Shown here in pieces: positions 16,493 through 26,776 of a stretch of DNA of 64,000 bases. The stretch spans positions 124,001 through 188,000 of the forward strand of contig NZ_LS483250.1 of NCBI RefSeq assembly GCF_900465055.1, in the 5' to 3' direction. Numbering within the stretch: position 1 is the stretch's first letter; every line of letters begins with the position of its first letter. A program made the translations under genes and the position numbers. The notes beneath the pieces are model-generated. The model ran no database searches and was not told the origin of the DNA. It worked only from the letters and a program-made list of their open reading frames with translations. Origin of the DNA: Moritella yayanosii. GTDB lineage: Bacteria; Pseudomonadota; Gammaproteobacteria; Enterobacterales; Moritellaceae.

Positions 16493-18805
16493 TTAAAAAT
16501 TATATGCTGCACTCAATGAAATTGTTCTTGGTGAACCTAAGTACACTGCGCTTTGTGTCGAATCTGAGCCTGCTGTGTAATAGTCCTTATCAAATAAGTT
16601 TTTCACATTCAATTGAAGTTTAAGGTCATTATCTGCAAAGTCTGGTGCATACCAAATAGCTGCATCGATTAGCGTGTAAGCATCGAGAGTATAGTCATAA
16701 CCTTTACGACGGTTACCTGCACGATCATCAACATAACGAACGCCACTGCCAACACCCCATTCATGACTTGCCTGATATGCTAGCCAAAGACTGGCGTTGT
16801 TTTTTGGCACGTTCACAGGCTTACTTACGCTATCGGGAGCGTCTACGAAGTCAACATCAGTATAACCATATGAGAATAGGGCTATTAGATCATCGGTGAT
16901 CGCATAATCACCATCGATCTCGAAACCTTGGCTTTTCTGCTTGTATACGTCGAAGCTGCCTTTTATATCACCGGCATAAGCAACATTATCAAGGTCAGTA
17001 CGGAAGACCGAAGTAGTCAAATTGAGTCTGTGACCTAATAACGATAATTTACTACCGACTTCAAATTGTCTGCCGTTTTGGGCTTCAACCCATTCCTTTG
17101 CAATGCTATCAAATTTTTGATTCGGTAGGTAAGAATCAGTAAAGTTACCAAACAAGGATACTTGACGGTTTAATTTATATAAAACACCTGCTTGTACACT
17201 GATATTTTTTTCTTTAGGGCTTTTTGATGAAGAGTTGGTCTGTGGAGAGCCAATTGCCGCAGCATTTGCCTTGAAGGTTGCATCCCAAGTTTCCGTAGTC
17301 TCTGCTTCAAATACGTCATAGCGCGCACCAAGTACGAAACTCCAGTCGCCATATTTAATTAAGTCCTGAGCAAAGACGCTATATTCGGTTAGTTTTAGAT
17401 TAACGTCTTTAATGTCATACATATCGTCGGGATAAGCCGCCTGAGAAGGATCATCAGTATAATAATCGAATCGTCCGCTATGCGTATTAGGTGTTTGGAG
17501 TGCATATTCTGCGTAGGGGGCAAAATTTACTTTACTCCAACTAGCCGACGCTGACTGATTTTTTTCTTCTTTATAATGCGTGTAATCAACGCCTATGATT
17601 GTACGATGTTCGGCAGCTCCGGTGTTAAATTCAATGTTATTCTCCCAAGAGTACAATTGAGTATTACTGGATTGTCTACTGCCGTTGATATAACTGTTGA
17701 TATTACCATCAAAAGCATGATCGGTTTTATCTTCAAGATAAAGGTCTACGGGAAATGGTGCGCGAGGCGGATTATAAGTCTCTACAGCTGCATCTGATGA
17801 TGCATAAAAATGTACACGTTTGGCCGACGATTTTCTTTCATAATTACGTGCTTTAAAGCGCATAGACCAGTAGTCGTTAATGGCATGGTCAATGTCAAAA
17901 CCAAACTTGTGGACTTCTCGTTCCTGACGTGAAAAATCAGTGCCTAGGCGTTTCTTATTAATATCTAAAAAGTCCCAGCCACCATTACTATTGAGCACGG
18001 CCAATGTACCGCGATCAAAAGGTAATTCTTCCTTGTTGTATTTATAAGAGAATGAGAGTGTCGTATCGTCAGTGACTAACCAGCTAAGGCTTGGTGCAAT
18101 AAATACTTGTTTGCTGTCAGAAGCATCTCGCCAGCTTTCTGAATCGTCAAATACACCCACCAGACGATAGAGTACTGTGCCATCGTCATTCACAGGCCCG
18201 CTGAAGTCAACACTGAGTCGTTGTTTACCGTGCTCATCCATTGTCATTTTTACTTGATTTTGTGAAATCGGCATTGGACGTTTACTGATTAAATTAATCA
18301 GGCCACCAGGACTCATATTGCCATACAACACAGATTCAGGGCCTTTGACTACTTCGACAGATTCGAGGTCTTCAATCACGGCTTTGTCTTGAGCTAAGCC
18401 GTAAACTCGAGTCCCATCTTCATAAACATTGGCTTCAAAACCACGAATTTTGAATAAATCACGTGTGCCACCAAAGTTATTGTGCTCTGTCACGTTACTG
18501 ACGTTTTGCACCACATCACTCAGGTTTGCAGCAGCTTGTTGTTCGATCACTTCTGAGTTGATGACTTGTACCGAGCGGGGAACCGTAGACAAGTCTGCTT
18601 CTGAACGCATGGTCGATTGGGCTATATTGCTGGTTAAAGTCTGTTTAATTCCGACTACTCTCGTAACCTGTACGTCTTCTGTTACGCCTTTATTTACATC
18701 TTGTTCGGATGAAAAAACAGACGTTGAGGTTGCGAGAAGAGTCATCACTAGATATTGCGGTTTTAATGACAAGCTAATGGCTTTAGCTAGTTTAGATTTG
18801 AGCAT
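16493..18805 (-). CDS. TonB-dependent ferric-siderophore receptor
   Basis: A 770-aa outer-membrane receptor. A signal peptide is followed by a plug domain (about residues 70-200: VPRSVQVINSEVIEQQ, FKIRGFEANVYEDG, VEVVKGPESVLYGNMSPGG) and a 22-strand barrel ending in the membrane-insertion signature SLSAAYNF with terminal Phe. The plug motifs match the FhuA/FpvA/FoxA class of hydroxamate and peptide siderophore receptors. No FecA-type signalling extension is seen, so no partner sigma factor is expected. ATG 18805 has AGGAT upstream. It lies 39 bases after mbtH and is probably Fur-controlled. It most likely imports the product of the adjacent NRPSs. Confidence 0.94.
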   Translation of the reverse strand: MLKSKLAKAISLSLKPQYLVMTLLATSTSVFSSEQDVNKGVTEDVQVTRVVGIKQTLTSNIAQSTMRSEADLSTVPRSVQVINSEVIEQQAAANLSDVVQNVSNVTEHNNFGGTRDLFKIRGFEANVYEDGTRVYGLAQDKAVIEDLESVEVVKGPESVLYGNMSPGGLINLISKRPMPISQNQVKMTMDEHGKQRLSVDFSGPVNDDGTVLYRLVGVFDDSESWRDASDSKQVFIAPSLSWLVTDDTTLSFSYKYNKEELPFDRGTLAVLNSNGGWDFLDINKKRLGTDFSRQEREVHKFGFDIDHAINDYWSMRFKARNYERKSSAKRVHFYASSDAAVETYNPPRAPFPVDLYLEDKTDHAFDGNINSYINGSRQSSNTQLYSWENNIEFNTGAAEHRTIIGVDYTHYKEEKNQSASASWSKVNFAPYAEYALQTPNTHSGRFDYYTDDPSQAAYPDDMYDIKDVNLKLTEYSVFAQDLIKYGDWSFVLGARYDVFEAETTETWDATFKANAAAIGSPQTNSSSKSPKEKNISVQAGVLYKLNRQVSLFGNFTDSYLPNQKFDSIAKEWVEAQNGRQFEVGSKLSLLGHRLNLTTSVFRTDLDNVAYAGDIKGSFDVYKQKSQGFEIDGDYAITDDLIALFSYGYTDVDFVDAPDSVSKPVNVPKNNASLWLAYQASHEWGVGSGVRYVDDRAGNRRKGYDYTLDAYTLIDAAIWYAPDFADNDLKLQLNVKNLFDKDYYTAGSDSTQSAVYLGSPRTISLSAAYNF

Positions 18806-18844
18806 ACTACATCCTATATTAATGCTGATTTATGATAATTAAAA

Positions 18845-19039
18845 TTATGCTAGTGCGTTCTTCAATGATGCTGGGCGCATATCTGTCCACACATTGTTTA
18901 TTTTTTCTAGACAGTTTTCTTTACTGCCTTCAAAACCGATTTTTTTCCAGCCACTCGGTAAAGGTTTATAACTTGGCCAAATAGAGAACTGCTCTTCAGT
19001 GTTAATCACTACGTTAAATAACGCGCCTAGTTGTTTCAT
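18845..19039 (-). CDS. MbtH-like NRPS accessory protein
   Basis: A 64-aa protein (MKQLGALFNVVINTEEQF start) with the MbtH pattern FSIWPSYKPLPSGWKKIGFEG, then NNVWTDMRPASL, keeping the three signature tryptophans. MbtH proteins bind adenylation domains and raise their solubility and activity. The start at 19039 fits the family length; the longer frame to 19132 includes the Fur-box region and is not protein-like. First gene of the leftward unit, directly beside the divergent promoter. Confidence 0.94.
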   Translation of the reverse strand: MKQLGALFNVVINTEEQFSIWPSYKPLPSGWKKIGFEGSKENCLEKINNVWTDMRPASLKNALA

Positions 19040-19106
19040 CCTTAGACCATACCTCGCTTTAATGTTTAATATTTGTTTCAAAATGTGACTTGTGCATATA
19101 TGATAC

Positions 19107-19121
19107 TGATAATTATTATCA
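19107..19121. promoter_or_regulatory. Fur box in the divergent mbtH / NRPS promoter
   Basis: TGATAAT-T-ATTATCA is a perfect 7-1-7 inverted repeat. Extended over 19108-19126 it matches the 19-base Fur consensus at 16 positions by my count. TTGTGC (19090) and TATTAT (19114), 18 bp apart, could form the rightward promoter overlapped by the box. It should repress both mbtH-receptor and hydroxylase-NRPS transcription when iron is plentiful. Confidence 0.85.
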
Positions 19122-19175
19122 TTACCATTCAAAGTTCACTTTATTTTATTATTATTTTCACATGAGATTTTAATT

Positions 19176-20141
19176 ATGAGAAAAACAACGAATTTACGTA
19201 TTAATCCTATGTTTGCAGAACATGATTTACCGAAAATTGTCACCCCTATTGTAGGCGGGCGATTATCGGATTATTTGCAAGATGCGCATCAGGTTGTTGA
19301 AGAAGAGCTATTGCGCGTTGGAGGGGTATTATTTCGAGGTTTTGACACGATAGGAGAAGAACAATTTCAAGAGTTTGCGCGTTCGTTTGGCTCACCATTA
19401 CTTAATTATGAATTTGCTTCTACGCCAAGAACCGATCTTGGCGATGGTGTTTATACCACTACAGAGTATCCCGCACATCAACAGATCCCACTGCATAATG
19501 AGCAGGCTTATACGCTTAATTGGCCGATGAAAATTTGGTTCCACTGTATTACGCCAGCTGAAACCGAAGGTGAAACGCCAATTGCTGATAGCCGCCTAAT
19601 TTACAACAAAATAGATCCTAAAATACGCCAACATTTTGATTCTAAAAAATTAAAATACGTTCGTAATTATGGAAATGGACTCGACCTGCCATGGGAAAAA
19701 GTATTTGGAACCAAAGATAAAAAACAGGTTGAACGTTTTTGTCTGGCCAATAAAATCAACTTTGAATGGAATCTTGATGGTGACTTAAGAACCAGTCAGG
19801 TATGTCAGGCGGTTGCTCAGCACCCCAAAACTCACGAAATGGTCTGGTTCAATCAAGCGCACTTATTTCATATATCTAACCTTGAAGCCAATATTCGAGA
19901 AGTTTTGTTATCTGTCGTAGACGAAGAAGACCTGCCACGTAATGTGTACTACGGTGATGGTTCTCCTATCGAAGACTCTATTTTGGCTGAAATCCGAGGT
20001 GTGTTAGACGAGTGCACAATCAAATTTCCATGGCAGGCTGGAGACATTCTGATGTTGGATAATATGCTTGTTGCTCATTCTCGTTCGCGTTTTACTGGAG
20101 CTCGTAAAGTTGTGGTTGCTATGGCCGAAGGTAATATTTAG
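19176..20141 (+). CDS. SyrP/TauD-family Fe(II)/2-oxoglutarate hydroxylase, probable aspartyl beta-hydroxylase
   Basis: A 321-aa TauD-like dioxygenase. The metal triad is visible as H107-N-E109 (in PLHNEQAY) and H301 (in MLVAHSRSRF), with R310 suited to bind 2-oxoglutarate. Closest type by reading is SyrP, which beta-hydroxylates aspartate while it is tethered to an NRPS carrier domain. Two downstream modules have Asp codes and there is no His module, which supports Asp as substrate. Stand-alone enzymes of this class in siderophore loci have been linked to the L-erythro isomer (family knowledge). First gene of the NRPS operon, 11 bases from the first NRPS. Confidence 0.85.
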   Translation: MRKTTNLRINPMFAEHDLPKIVTPIVGGRLSDYLQDAHQVVEEELLRVGGVLFRGFDTIGEEQFQEFARSFGSPLLNYEFASTPRTDLGDGVYTTTEYPAHQQIPLHNEQAYTLNWPMKIWFHCITPAETEGETPIADSRLIYNKIDPKIRQHFDSKKLKYVRNYGNGLDLPWEKVFGTKDKKQVERFCLANKINFEWNLDGDLRTSQVCQAVAQHPKTHEMVWFNQAHLFHISNLEANIREVLLSVVDEEDLPRNVYYGDGSPIEDSILAEIRGVLDECTIKFPWQAGDILMLDNMLVAHSRSRFTGARKVVVAMAEGNI

Positions 20142-20152
20142 GAAAATTTAAA

Positions 20153-23100
20153 ATGGAATTAGAACAAACTCAAGTGGAACAAAACGACAAAGGACTTAGA
20201 CTCGATATATCTTCGAACCAGAAATCGCTGTGGTTTTTGTACAAGCTAGCCCCTGAATCTTCCGCTTACAATATGTATTTCTCTACCTTGTTAGGCGGCA
20301 GAGAGCAACATGCTATTGATATTAATTTATTGGAGCAGAGTTATTATCATACGATAGAGCATCATGATGCGCTTAAAACGGGTTATCAACAAGATGAAAA
20401 GGGGGTTTATGCTTTTCTCGCCCCGCATAAATCAGCGGATTTTTCTGTTGAAAACCACCGTTTCACCGAAACAGAAAAGGATGATTGGATAGCAAAATGC
20501 GCTGATCAGCCATTTGAATTAGAGCAAGGTTATGTGTGCCGAGCGAATGTGTTGATAAATGACACCGATGGTAAGGTAACACCTTATTTAATTGTGACAT
20601 TGCATCATATTGCTGGTGATTTTTATTCTATTGAGCAAATGGTTGCTACTTGGGCTAAGTATTATTCTCAGCTTGTTGATGGCACAACGGATCCTGCACC
20701 GTCAGTTCAATATAGCCAGTGGGTTACAGAACAAAAGCAATACCTTGCTTCAGATGCTGCAGATAAAGCGTTAGCGTTTTGGAAAAGTGAGTTAGCTCCC
20801 TTACCAGCACCTTTGTCTATTAGTACGGATTTTGAGCGTGGAGATATTCAAAACTTTGATGGTTGTGAATTGCAATTCGATGGTAATCAAGCGCTGACGG
20901 ATAAAGTTACTGCGTTGGCTCGTGAGACTAAGACCACATCATATACTGTCTTGCTAAGTGCTTTTCAGTTTTATTTACATAAACTGTCTGGTCAATCTAA
21001 GTTTCTGATTGCGTCGCCAACGATGGGGCGTTATAAGCGATCCCATAAAGAAATTGTTGGTTATTGTGTTAATCCTTTTCTTATTCCTGCTGATTTTACA
21101 GAGCCTTGTAACTTTACTGAGTTGATCGTTGAACGTGCTCGTTTTTATCGTCAATCATTGCGGCATCAAAGAATGCCTCTGACAGAAATCAGTGAAGCAT
21201 TGATAGATAATAGAAGTGCGGAACGCACCGCGGTTACTTCGCATATGTTTACTTATACACGTGCTAATGACCGTATTATGGGTATGCCGATATCCGATCA
21301 TATAATTGACTCGGGACAGCGTGGTGCTGCACACGAACTTAATTTAGTTGTCTATGAATATGAGAACTCGTTTCGTTATCACTGGCGTTTTAATTCTTCA
21401 CTATATACTGCTGAAACGATCACCGCGATTGCCGATGGATTCTTTGAACTCTTAGATGAGTTGCTGTTAGCACCTCATAAATTGCTTATTCAGCATCAGT
21501 TCAAAGCTTGGTTGCCGGATGCTAAACCCGTAACCCCTGGTTACGAAACTGGGTTGGCGATGTGGCAAGATATTGCGCCTACGCAGCCAGCATTATTATA
21601 TAACGAACAGGTATTAACTGTTGCAGAGATAAGTGAACAAGCATCTCGTTTAGCCTATGCACTGTCGCAATCCAATGTGAACCATCGCGATCGCGTTGCT
21701 ATTTTATTACCACGGGGTGTAGAGCAAGTTATCGCGATGCTTTCAGTTTGGTATGTCGGGGCTGCTTTTGTTCCGTTAGATGATGGTCAGCCTAATGAAC
21801 GTACACAAATAATGCTTAAAGAAGCAGATGTCGAAGTGTGTGTTGGTGCTGGCAGCAGGCCTGATTGGTTACCCGAGATTTATCATTGGTTAGACGCGAC
21901 TGATGTTTTAGCTCAAGTCTCGCAACCCTTGGTTAAGCCTCTTACATTATGTGCGGGGGATCCGGCTTATTTAATCTTTACTTCTGGTTCGACTGGGATA
22001 CCCAAAGCCGTGTCTGTTGGGCATGGTGCACTGGTTTCGTATGTCGAAGCTATAAATCGTCGCTTAGATCTACCAAAAAATAGTGTGTATGCGAGCCTTG
22101 CTAGTGTGGCTACTGATTTAGGCTATACGGCACTTTGGGCTGGATTATTATCTGGGAATCAAGTGCGTATTTTAGATCAAGCGTTCATGCTTGATGCTGA
22201 AGGATTAGCTGATCACTTGGCTAAATATCCAGTTGATATGCTTAAAGTTGTCCCTTCTCATTTACAAGGATTATTGGCATCGGAGCGTAGTGAAATATTA
22301 CCTCGACACACTTTAGTCTTTGGTGGTGAAGAAGTTAATAATAGCTTACTTGAACAGCTTCGCGTTTATTCCTCTGAGCTCAATGTTTTTAATCATTATG
22401 GACCAACTGAAACAACGGTAGGTGTTATTGCGGGTCGTTTACTTGCTGGTGAGCCTACAGCTTTAGGAACGCCGCTTGATGGTTGTCGAGTTTATCTATT
22501 AGATAGTTTGCTTCAAGCTGTCCCTGTTGGTGCTATCGGCGACTTGTATATAGCGGGTAATCAGTTAGCGCAAGGATATTGGCAAGATAGCGCGAAAACA
22601 GCGCAGCATTTTATGAGTGATCCGTTTTATTCTGGTGAGCGTATGTATCGATCTGGAGATCGAGCGAAACAGCTGGCAGACGGACGAATTAAATTCATTG
22701 GTCGAGCTGATGGTCAAGTTAAAATTAGAGGGCATAGAGTTGAACTAGCTGAAATTGAAATTCAGCTTAATGCGCTGGATGGTGTTGTTGAAGCCGCCAT
22801 TGTATTCGATAAAACCGAAGGGCGTGAAAAACTCACCGCCGTGGTTGTTAGTAAGCAAGATAAAACAGAGTTATCTCGTTTATTATCAATGAGTTTACCT
22901 AGCTATATGCAACCGCATTATTGGCATTCAGTCGCCGAAATACCGCGTACGATTAATGGTAAAGTTGATCGAAAAAAATTAGCTTTAAACCTGAATAATA
23001 GCACGAATGAATCCGATTCAGTAATGTCGTTAAGTTCAGATCAAGGCGTTCTATTTTTCTGTCGCTTGTTTGCTAAAGTCTTGAATAAGCAGGCTAATGA

Positions 23101-26100
23101 GATAACTAGTCGTGATGGTTTCTTTGCTGTTGGCGGTGACTCTATTTTAGCGTTGCAGTTAGTGGCAATCGCTCGAAAAGAAGGCGTTAAATTAACACCT
23201 CAGTTGTTATTTAAACATCAAACACCGGTTGAGTTAGCAGAGGTTATGGCCGATCAATTACCGCTGTCGGATCCTAAGGAAAAACTTCATGAGCAAGCTA
23301 TATCAGCACTCGCTCAGCTATGGTCAATGACGTTATCAAAGCAACATGTTGAGTCGAGTGATAACTTCTTTGAAATAGGAGGTGATTCTATTTTAGCGCT
23401 GCAGTTTATTGCTGCTGCACGCAAGAAAAATATCATTCTGCGTCCTCAGGATGTTTTTAAATATCAAACACTGGCTGATTTAGCGTTGTTTATTGTGCCG
23501 CAGATAGAAGAACAAAATGCGAGTACTGAGCAAATATCGTCTACGACAGTGATGAACACTGAGCAAGTTGTATCTCGTTATGATCTTGATATTTTACCTG
23601 AAACGTTAACCGTTGAGGATGTTACTGCAAACATTTCTACCCGTGATTTAAATACTATTTGCCAGGATATACCGGCATCTTTAATTGATGATTTGTTACC
23701 GCTGTCACCTACTCAACAAGGGATATTGTTCCATTGTTTGTTGGATCCGCAACCGGAATTGTATTTAAACGTAACGAGCATGGCTCTCACTGGTAGCATA
23801 AATACAGACGCATTTCTTGCCGCATGGAAAAGCGCAGCACAGCGTCATGATGTAACCCGAAGCCGTTTTATTTGGCATGATCTTGAACATCCTTATCAGG
23901 TGGTATGCCGACATACTGAGATGAATACAGTAATGCGAGATTGGCAGGCATTATCGATATCGGAACAGAACGCTAAATTTGAGGAACTCGTCGCCGAAGA
24001 GCATAAAATTGGATTTAAACTGACAGATGCACCGCTTATGCGCGTGATTTTAGTTAAATTATCCCCTCAAGATCATCGTCTAATATGGACGCGTCATCAT
24101 TTGATCGTAGACGGTTGGACATCGGCATTAATTGCGGGTGATGCGATGGCTATTTATCAGCAAAAAGATTTACAACCAGCGCCGCATTATGCCGACTATT
24201 TCTCTTGGTTAGGTCGTCAAGACATGGCATATGCGGGAAAAGAGTGGCAAGCGTATTTAGCTGACTTTACCCAAACGACACATTTACCTGGTCCAGAAAC
24301 ACCGATGCAAGGGCAAAAAAATTGCCAGTATCAAATAGCCGAGTCGGTTACGCAGAAGTTGAAGGCGCAGGCTAGAGCACATGGTTTAACGTTAAATACG
24401 TTAGTGCAACTGGCGTGGGGGATTACGTTAAGTCGATTTACTGGTGGTTATGATGTGATATTTGGAATGACGTCTGCTGGACGCCCGCAGGAAGTTTCTA
24501 ATATTGAGCATATGGCTGGCGTGTTCATTGCTAGTTTACCATTACGTACTCGTTTCAACCCCGCTGAACGATTAGTTGATTGTGCAACAAAATTACAGCT
24601 CGATGCATCTGAGTTACGAAGCATTGATTACATGCCACTTGCAGAGATCCAATCGTATGTTGATCTAGAGCCTGGAGAGTTACTGTTTGATACCGCACTG
24701 GTATTCCAAAACTACCCATTTCCTCAAGAACTGAGGGATATGACCACGCCAAAATTTGATCTGCTGGAGGTATCTGAATCAAGTAATTTCCCGATGATGT
24801 TACAAGTTGAGCCTAGTCATGTTCTGAATATCAATTGTTCTTTTGATACTCAAAAAGTCTCACAAGATTTAGCGACTAGAATGTTAACCATGCTTGACGC
24901 GGCGCTAACCTATCTTTCTGAAGACGTTGATACGTATACTTATCAACTCATTGATTTGTTAACGTTACCTACAGTCGTGAATGAAGCTCAAGTGGATTTA
25001 CCTGCGAAGTGGGATTGGTTAGATCAAGTTCAATTACGTGCGAATGAAGATGGTGAAAGCCTAGCCCTGATTGCTGACGATCGCCAGTTAACTTATGAAG
25101 AGTTAGTTGCTGAAGTGTCAGAACTCGCTGGCGCTATGGCTGGATTAAACCTCAATCATGAGCAACCGATAGCGGTTTGTTTAACACGTAAAGCTGATCT
25201 TGTTGTTACTTTATTAGCTATTTATCAATTGGGCTTATCTTATATCCCATTAGATCCATTGCTGCCAGAACGCCGCTTGGAAGATATTTTTAATCAAGCT
25301 AAACCTCAGTTAGTGATAGCGGATCGGACTTTCGACTCTGCACCTTGTCTCTCTCCTACAGAACTGAAAAAACAGTCTAAAGGGTCTGGGCCTGTCGTTG
25401 ACTGCCACCCAAATACATTGGCATACACTATTTTTACATCCGGCTCTACAGGCCGCCCTAAAGGTGTTCAGATTGATCGTTCCGCGTTAAATTATTTCTT
25501 ACAAGCGATACAGGATGTAGTGAATATATCTGCTGAAGATCGACTGTTGGCTGTGACCACGATTGGTTTCGATATTGCTGTATTAGAATTATTCTTGCCT
25601 TTGGTGCACGGTGCGACCTTGGTGTTAGCTAACGAGCAACAGAGTAAAGATAACCAAGCATTAAGTCAGCTATTATCACAGCATAAAATCAGTGTGATGC
25701 AAGCAACACCTACAACATGGCAAAGCTTAGCGGATATTGACACTGCTTGGTGGTCATCACTTAATGTTCTGACTGGTGGTGAGGCGTTGAATGCAGCATT
25801 AGCTGAATTATTGATAAAAAAATCAGCGAGTGTGACGAATGTTTATGGTCCAACAGAAGCAACCGTTTGGGCATCAAGTTCGCGTGTTGAGCATGTAACA
25901 GGCAAATTAGCGGCGCTTGGTAAGCCATTAATTAATACTCAGTTTTATGTTTTAGATAGCGCACTTCAGCCGGTATTGTCAGGGGTTGAAGGTGAGTTAT
26001 ATATCTCAGGATTAGGGTTGGCTCGCGGGTATTTAAACCGGCCTAAATTAACCGCCGAGAGTTTCTTACCTGATCCTTTCTCACAAGCTCCGGGACAGCG

Positions 26101-26773
26101 TATGTATCGCACTGGCGATCGCGTTTATTTCGATGCGAAAGGTGAGTTGCAGTACATAGGTAGAACTGACTTCCAAGTGAAATTACGTGGATTTAGAATT
26201 GAATTGGGTGAAATTGAAGCCGTGCTTCAAGCGCAAACCGGTGTTAAGGAAGCTATCGCTTTAGTATGGCAAGCGGATACTGAACATGGCTATATAGCTG
26301 CTTACGTCACGTTACGTAAATCTGCAGTCTTAGACAGTGAACTGCTGTTACGCCTGATTGCCGAGCATTTACCCGTTTATATGGTACCAACTGAACTTGT
26401 GATCCTCGATGCAATGCCATTGAACAGTAATGGCAAAATCGATCGCAAAGCGCTGCCAGAATCAGATAGTCATGGGATGGGTCATTACTTATCGCCACAA
26501 ACTGAACTTGAGCATCAATTAGTGGATATTTGGCAACAAATCCTAGAGCATGATCAGATAGGTATCCAAGACAGCTTCTTTAGACTAGGAGGCAATTCGC
26601 TTTCTGCCACTCGTCTACAAGCTAGAATCCAGCGAACATTCAGCGTACAGATCCCATTAGCTGAGTTATTCCATAATCCGACAATTGCCGAACTTGCCAC
26701 ACTTTTAGAAAAAGAGTCGTTGCAACAAGATGATCTGGCAATGATGGCTGATCTACTAGACCAATTTGAGTAA
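20153..26773 (+). CDS. Nonribosomal peptide synthetase 1: C-A(Asp)-T-T-C-A(Gly)-T
   Basis: 2206 aa. Order: condensation (HHIAGDF, H151/H152, D156), adenylation (TSGSTG near 608, NGK near 935), two tandem carriers (GGDSI, Ser near 997 and 1079), condensation (HHLIVDG, H1315), adenylation (core near 1760) and carrier (GGNSL, Ser 2149). Reading the ten specificity residues gives D-L-T-K-V-G-H-V-G-K for module 1 (Asp) and D-I-L-Q-L-G-V-V-W-K for module 2 (Gly). An N-terminal C domain on the first module suggests an acyl starter, but no fatty-acid ligase is nearby. Module 1 has E-type carriers and a D-L-like C domain after it, yet no epimerase. AGGAAA precedes ATG 20153. Confidence 0.93.
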   Translation: MELEQTQVEQNDKGLRLDISSNQKSLWFLYKLAPESSAYNMYFSTLLGGREQHAIDINLLEQSYYHTIEHHDALKTGYQQDEKGVYAFLAPHKSADFSVENHRFTETEKDDWIAKCADQPFELEQGYVCRANVLINDTDGKVTPYLIVTLHHIAGDFYSIEQMVATWAKYYSQLVDGTTDPAPSVQYSQWVTEQKQYLASDAADKALAFWKSELAPLPAPLSISTDFERGDIQNFDGCELQFDGNQALTDKVTALARETKTTSYTVLLSAFQFYLHKLSGQSKFLIASPTMGRYKRSHKEIVGYCVNPFLIPADFTEPCNFTELIVERARFYRQSLRHQRMPLTEISEALIDNRSAERTAVTSHMFTYTRANDRIMGMPISDHIIDSGQRGAAHELNLVVYEYENSFRYHWRFNSSLYTAETITAIADGFFELLDELLLAPHKLLIQHQFKAWLPDAKPVTPGYETGLAMWQDIAPTQPALLYNEQVLTVAEISEQASRLAYALSQSNVNHRDRVAILLPRGVEQVIAMLSVWYVGAAFVPLDDGQPNERTQIMLKEADVEVCVGAGSRPDWLPEIYHWLDATDVLAQVSQPLVKPLTLCAGDPAYLIFTSGSTGIPKAVSVGHGALVSYVEAINRRLDLPKNSVYASLASVATDLGYTALWAGLLSGNQVRILDQAFMLDAEGLADHLAKYPVDMLKVVPSHLQGLLASERSEILPRHTLVFGGEEVNNSLLEQLRVYSSELNVFNHYGPTETTVGVIAGRLLAGEPTALGTPLDGCRVYLLDSLLQAVPVGAIGDLYIAGNQLAQGYWQDSAKTAQHFMSDPFYSGERMYRSGDRAKQLADGRIKFIGRADGQVKIRGHRVELAEIEIQLNALDGVVEAAIVFDKTEGREKLTAVVVSKQDKTELSRLLSMSLPSYMQPHYWHSVAEIPRTINGKVDRKKLALNLNNSTNESDSVMSLSSDQGVLFFCRLFAKVLNKQANEITSRDGFFAVGGDSILALQLVAIARKEGVKLTPQLLFKHQTPVELAEVMADQLPLSDPKEKLHEQAISALAQLWSMTLSKQHVESSDNFFEIGGDSILALQFIAAARKKNIILRPQDVFKYQTLADLALFIVPQIEEQNASTEQISSTTVMNTEQVVSRYDLDILPETLTVEDVTANISTRDLNTICQDIPASLIDDLLPLSPTQQGILFHCLLDPQPELYLNVTSMALTGSINTDAFLAAWKSAAQRHDVTRSRFIWHDLEHPYQVVCRHTEMNTVMRDWQALSISEQNAKFEELVAEEHKIGFKLTDAPLMRVILVKLSPQDHRLIWTRHHLIVDGWTSALIAGDAMAIYQQKDLQPAPHYADYFSWLGRQDMAYAGKEWQAYLADFTQTTHLPGPETPMQGQKNCQYQIAESVTQKLKAQARAHGLTLNTLVQLAWGITLSRFTGGYDVIFGMTSAGRPQEVSNIEHMAGVFIASLPLRTRFNPAERLVDCATKLQLDASELRSIDYMPLAEIQSYVDLEPGELLFDTALVFQNYPFPQELRDMTTPKFDLLEVSESSNFPMMLQVEPSHVLNINCSFDTQKVSQDLATRMLTMLDAALTYLSEDVDTYTYQLIDLLTLPTVVNEAQVDLPAKWDWLDQVQLRANEDGESLALIADDRQLTYEELVAEVSELAGAMAGLNLNHEQPIAVCLTRKADLVVTLLAIYQLGLSYIPLDPLLPERRLEDIFNQAKPQLVIADRTFDSAPCLSPTELKKQSKGSGPVVDCHPNTLAYTIFTSGSTGRPKGVQIDRSALNYFLQAIQDVVNISAEDRLLAVTTIGFDIAVLELFLPLVHGATLVLANEQQSKDNQALSQLLSQHKISVMQATPTTWQSLADIDTAWWSSLNVLTGGEALNAALAELLIKKSASVTNVYGPTEATVWASSSRVEHVTGKLAALGKPLINTQFYVLDSALQPVLSGVEGELYISGLGLARGYLNRPKLTAESFLPDPFSQAPGQRMYRTGDRVYFDAKGELQYIGRTDFQVKLRGFRIELGEIEAVLQAQTGVKEAIALVWQADTEHGYIAAYVTLRKSAVLDSELLLRLIAEHLPVYMVPTELVILDAMPLNSNGKIDRKALPESDSHGMGHYLSPQTELEHQLVDIWQQILEHDQIGIQDSFFRLGGNSLSATRLQARIQRTFSVQIPLAELFHNPTIAELATLLEKESLQQDDLAMMADLLDQFE

Positions 26774-26776
26774 ATT

